NCBI GenBank assembly: GCA_030618945.1 | Contig: JAUXCI010000025.1 | Span: 1-15,825, forward strand | Direction: 5' to 3' | DNA: 15,825 nucleotides | From: Flavobacteriaceae bacterium | GTDB lineage: Bacteria > Bacteroidota > Bacteroidia > Flavobacteriales > Flavobacteriaceae | In this document: positions 14,937-15,825 of the stretch, one piece after another | Position numbering within the stretch: position 1 is the first letter of the stretch | Layout: each line of letters starts with the position of its first letter | Notes under the pieces: model-generated | Told to the model about the DNA's origin: nothing | Databases searched by the model: none | Seen by the model: the letters and a program-made list of their open reading frames with translations, nothing else | Program-made: the position numbers and the translations under genes

Positions 14937-15825
14937 TCATTTTACCTGATCCCTTCGTTCTTTCACCTCGCGCCATGTAGTAAGTATAATTCCTTCTTTT
15001 TGAATAAATTTCTTAAACTCTGGATCTGTCATAGCCAATAAATCGCCTTTTCGGATGTGACCGGAATCGGTGATGTGGGCGAATACTTCAGTTGGTTGCG
15101 TACAATGCATAATCACCATGGTAAGACCTGGCTCTAATGATTTTATCGTTTCGATATATTGTTGGGTAGCATATTTTTGAAGACTTGAGTCTGTTGCTCT
15201 TACATCAGCGGGGTATTCCCAGTCGTAACTAACATTATGCAAGTCATCTAATACGGGCAGTCCGGAATCCCATATGACTTTGCCAGTTTGTTTAAACTGC
15301 TTTAAGGCATCATCAGTGAGATTTATTTGCTTGTTGATCATTGTATTGTGCCCAGCTGGGAACATGATTGGAATGTTTTGTTCAATTCCTACTTTGATAT
15401 AAACTTGTAAAAATTCTTCCGAAGCAAACAATGTACCCATATGTGAATCAAGATGTGTAGGTTCAAACCCCATTGTTTTGGCTCGATCAAGCTGGGCCCT
15501 TATTTCTTTTTCAACATCTGCAGCCGAGGAGTGCTTCACAACCTCCTCCACACTTGGCCAAAAGGCTCCTTCGGAGTCAACCAAACCTGGAACTACACTT
15601 TTTCCCGCAAGCGGAGACCAGCGATAATCACTCCATTCGGAAGTTAAAGTAAGATGCAGGCCTGCATCTATTTCAGGATTTTGCTTCAGGTAATGAACAA
15701 AGCCTGGCACCCATGGTGTGGGCATCATCACACTTACAGATGTTGCCACTCCATTTGATATCGCTTGCTTGATACCTTCATTAGAATCCCAGGACATTCC
15801 CGCATCATCCACATGCAAGATCAAA
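14937..15825 (-). CDS. YdjC/ChbG-type carbohydrate deacetylase, N-terminus outside the window
   Basis: At least 295 residues; the true start lies beyond the right edge, so numbering here is from the TTG at 15824. The family removes acetyl groups from amino sugars such as chito-oligosaccharides, using a bound metal. Visible motifs: HVDDAGMSWDSNEGI (4-18; Asp6/Asp7 replace the DD of NADDFG in ChbG), GLHLTL (His57) and THLDSHMG (His124, His128), all expected metal or catalytic ligands. The DD motif sits at the very N-terminus of what is seen, so only a short leader or a signal peptide is missing. The gene is convergent with the PD40-SPOR gene, 47 bp away. Substrate identity is not resolved. Confidence 0.88.
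   Translation of the reverse strand, partial: LILHVDDAGMSWDSNEGIKQAISNGVATSVSVMMPTPWVPGFVHYLKQNPEIDAGLHLTLTSEWSDYRWSPLAGKSVVPGLVDSEGAFWPSVEEVVKHSSAADVEKEIRAQLDRAKTMGFEPTHLDSHMGTLFASEEFLQVYIKVGIEQNIPIMFPAGHNTMINKQINLTDDALKQFKQTGKVIWDSGLPVLDDLHNVSYDWEYPADVRATDSSLQKYATQQYIETIKSLEPGLTMVIMHCTQPTEVFAHITDSGHIRKGDLLAMTDPEFKKFIQKEGIILTTWREVKERRDQVK

Noticed and set aside
14907..14941. AATGAA/TTCATT inverted repeat as a terminator between the PD40-SPOR and deacetylase genes
   Set aside because: Six AT-rich pairs around a 23-nt loop are too weak, and the second arm overlaps the deacetylase stop region.

Overview
The window looks like chromosomal DNA of a Bacteroidota bacterium, plausibly a marine or environmental Cytophagales-type organism; the lineage below phylum is a guess. 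The grounds are: AT-rich sequence with long AT-rich spacers, no strong Shine-Dalgarno sequences before the genes, two promoters of the Bacteroidota TTG-N19-TAnnTTTG type, and typical protein families (S9B dipeptidyl-peptidase-like enzyme, PD40-repeat envelope protein with a SPOR domain, DUF6868-like small membrane protein, VC1184-type class V aminotransferase). No rRNA, tRNA, CRISPR array or intact insertion sequence was seen.

Layout. 1-395 has no supportable gene but carries short degenerate repeats. A GNAT acetyltransferase (minus) is divergent from fructose-1,6-bisphosphatase fbp (plus). Between fbp and a class V aminotransferase lies a spacer built of inverted heptamer arrays and a tandem octamer. 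Convergent to these is a minus-strand pair: a secreted S9B peptidase followed after 12 bp by a small methyltransferase. Upstream of the peptidase are a DUF6868-like membrane protein gene (minus), a decayed fragment of an ABC-transporter ATPase gene (plus), and a secreted protein of unknown function with two similar halves (minus).

The most striking part is 8018-13467 (minus), a two-gene operon with a good promoter at 13560-13589. The first gene encodes a GT4-type glycosyltransferase. The second encodes a 1397-residue protein with three parts: a second, paralogous GT4 module, about 430 residues I cannot assign, and a C-terminal NAGPA-type phosphodiester glycosidase domain. No signal peptide is visible, so a glycan-making and a glycan-phosphodiester-cleaving domain seem to share one cytoplasmic polypeptide. 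This is the best candidate for an undescribed system. Its substrate cannot be read from sequence.

The right end holds a secreted PD40 + SPOR protein (plus) and, convergent to it, a YdjC/ChbG-type carbohydrate deacetylase (minus) whose N-terminus lies beyond the window. The genes serve separate jobs (gluconeogenesis, peptide breakdown, glycan metabolism, envelope structure); only the peptidase-methyltransferase pair and the glycosyltransferase pair look co-transcribed.
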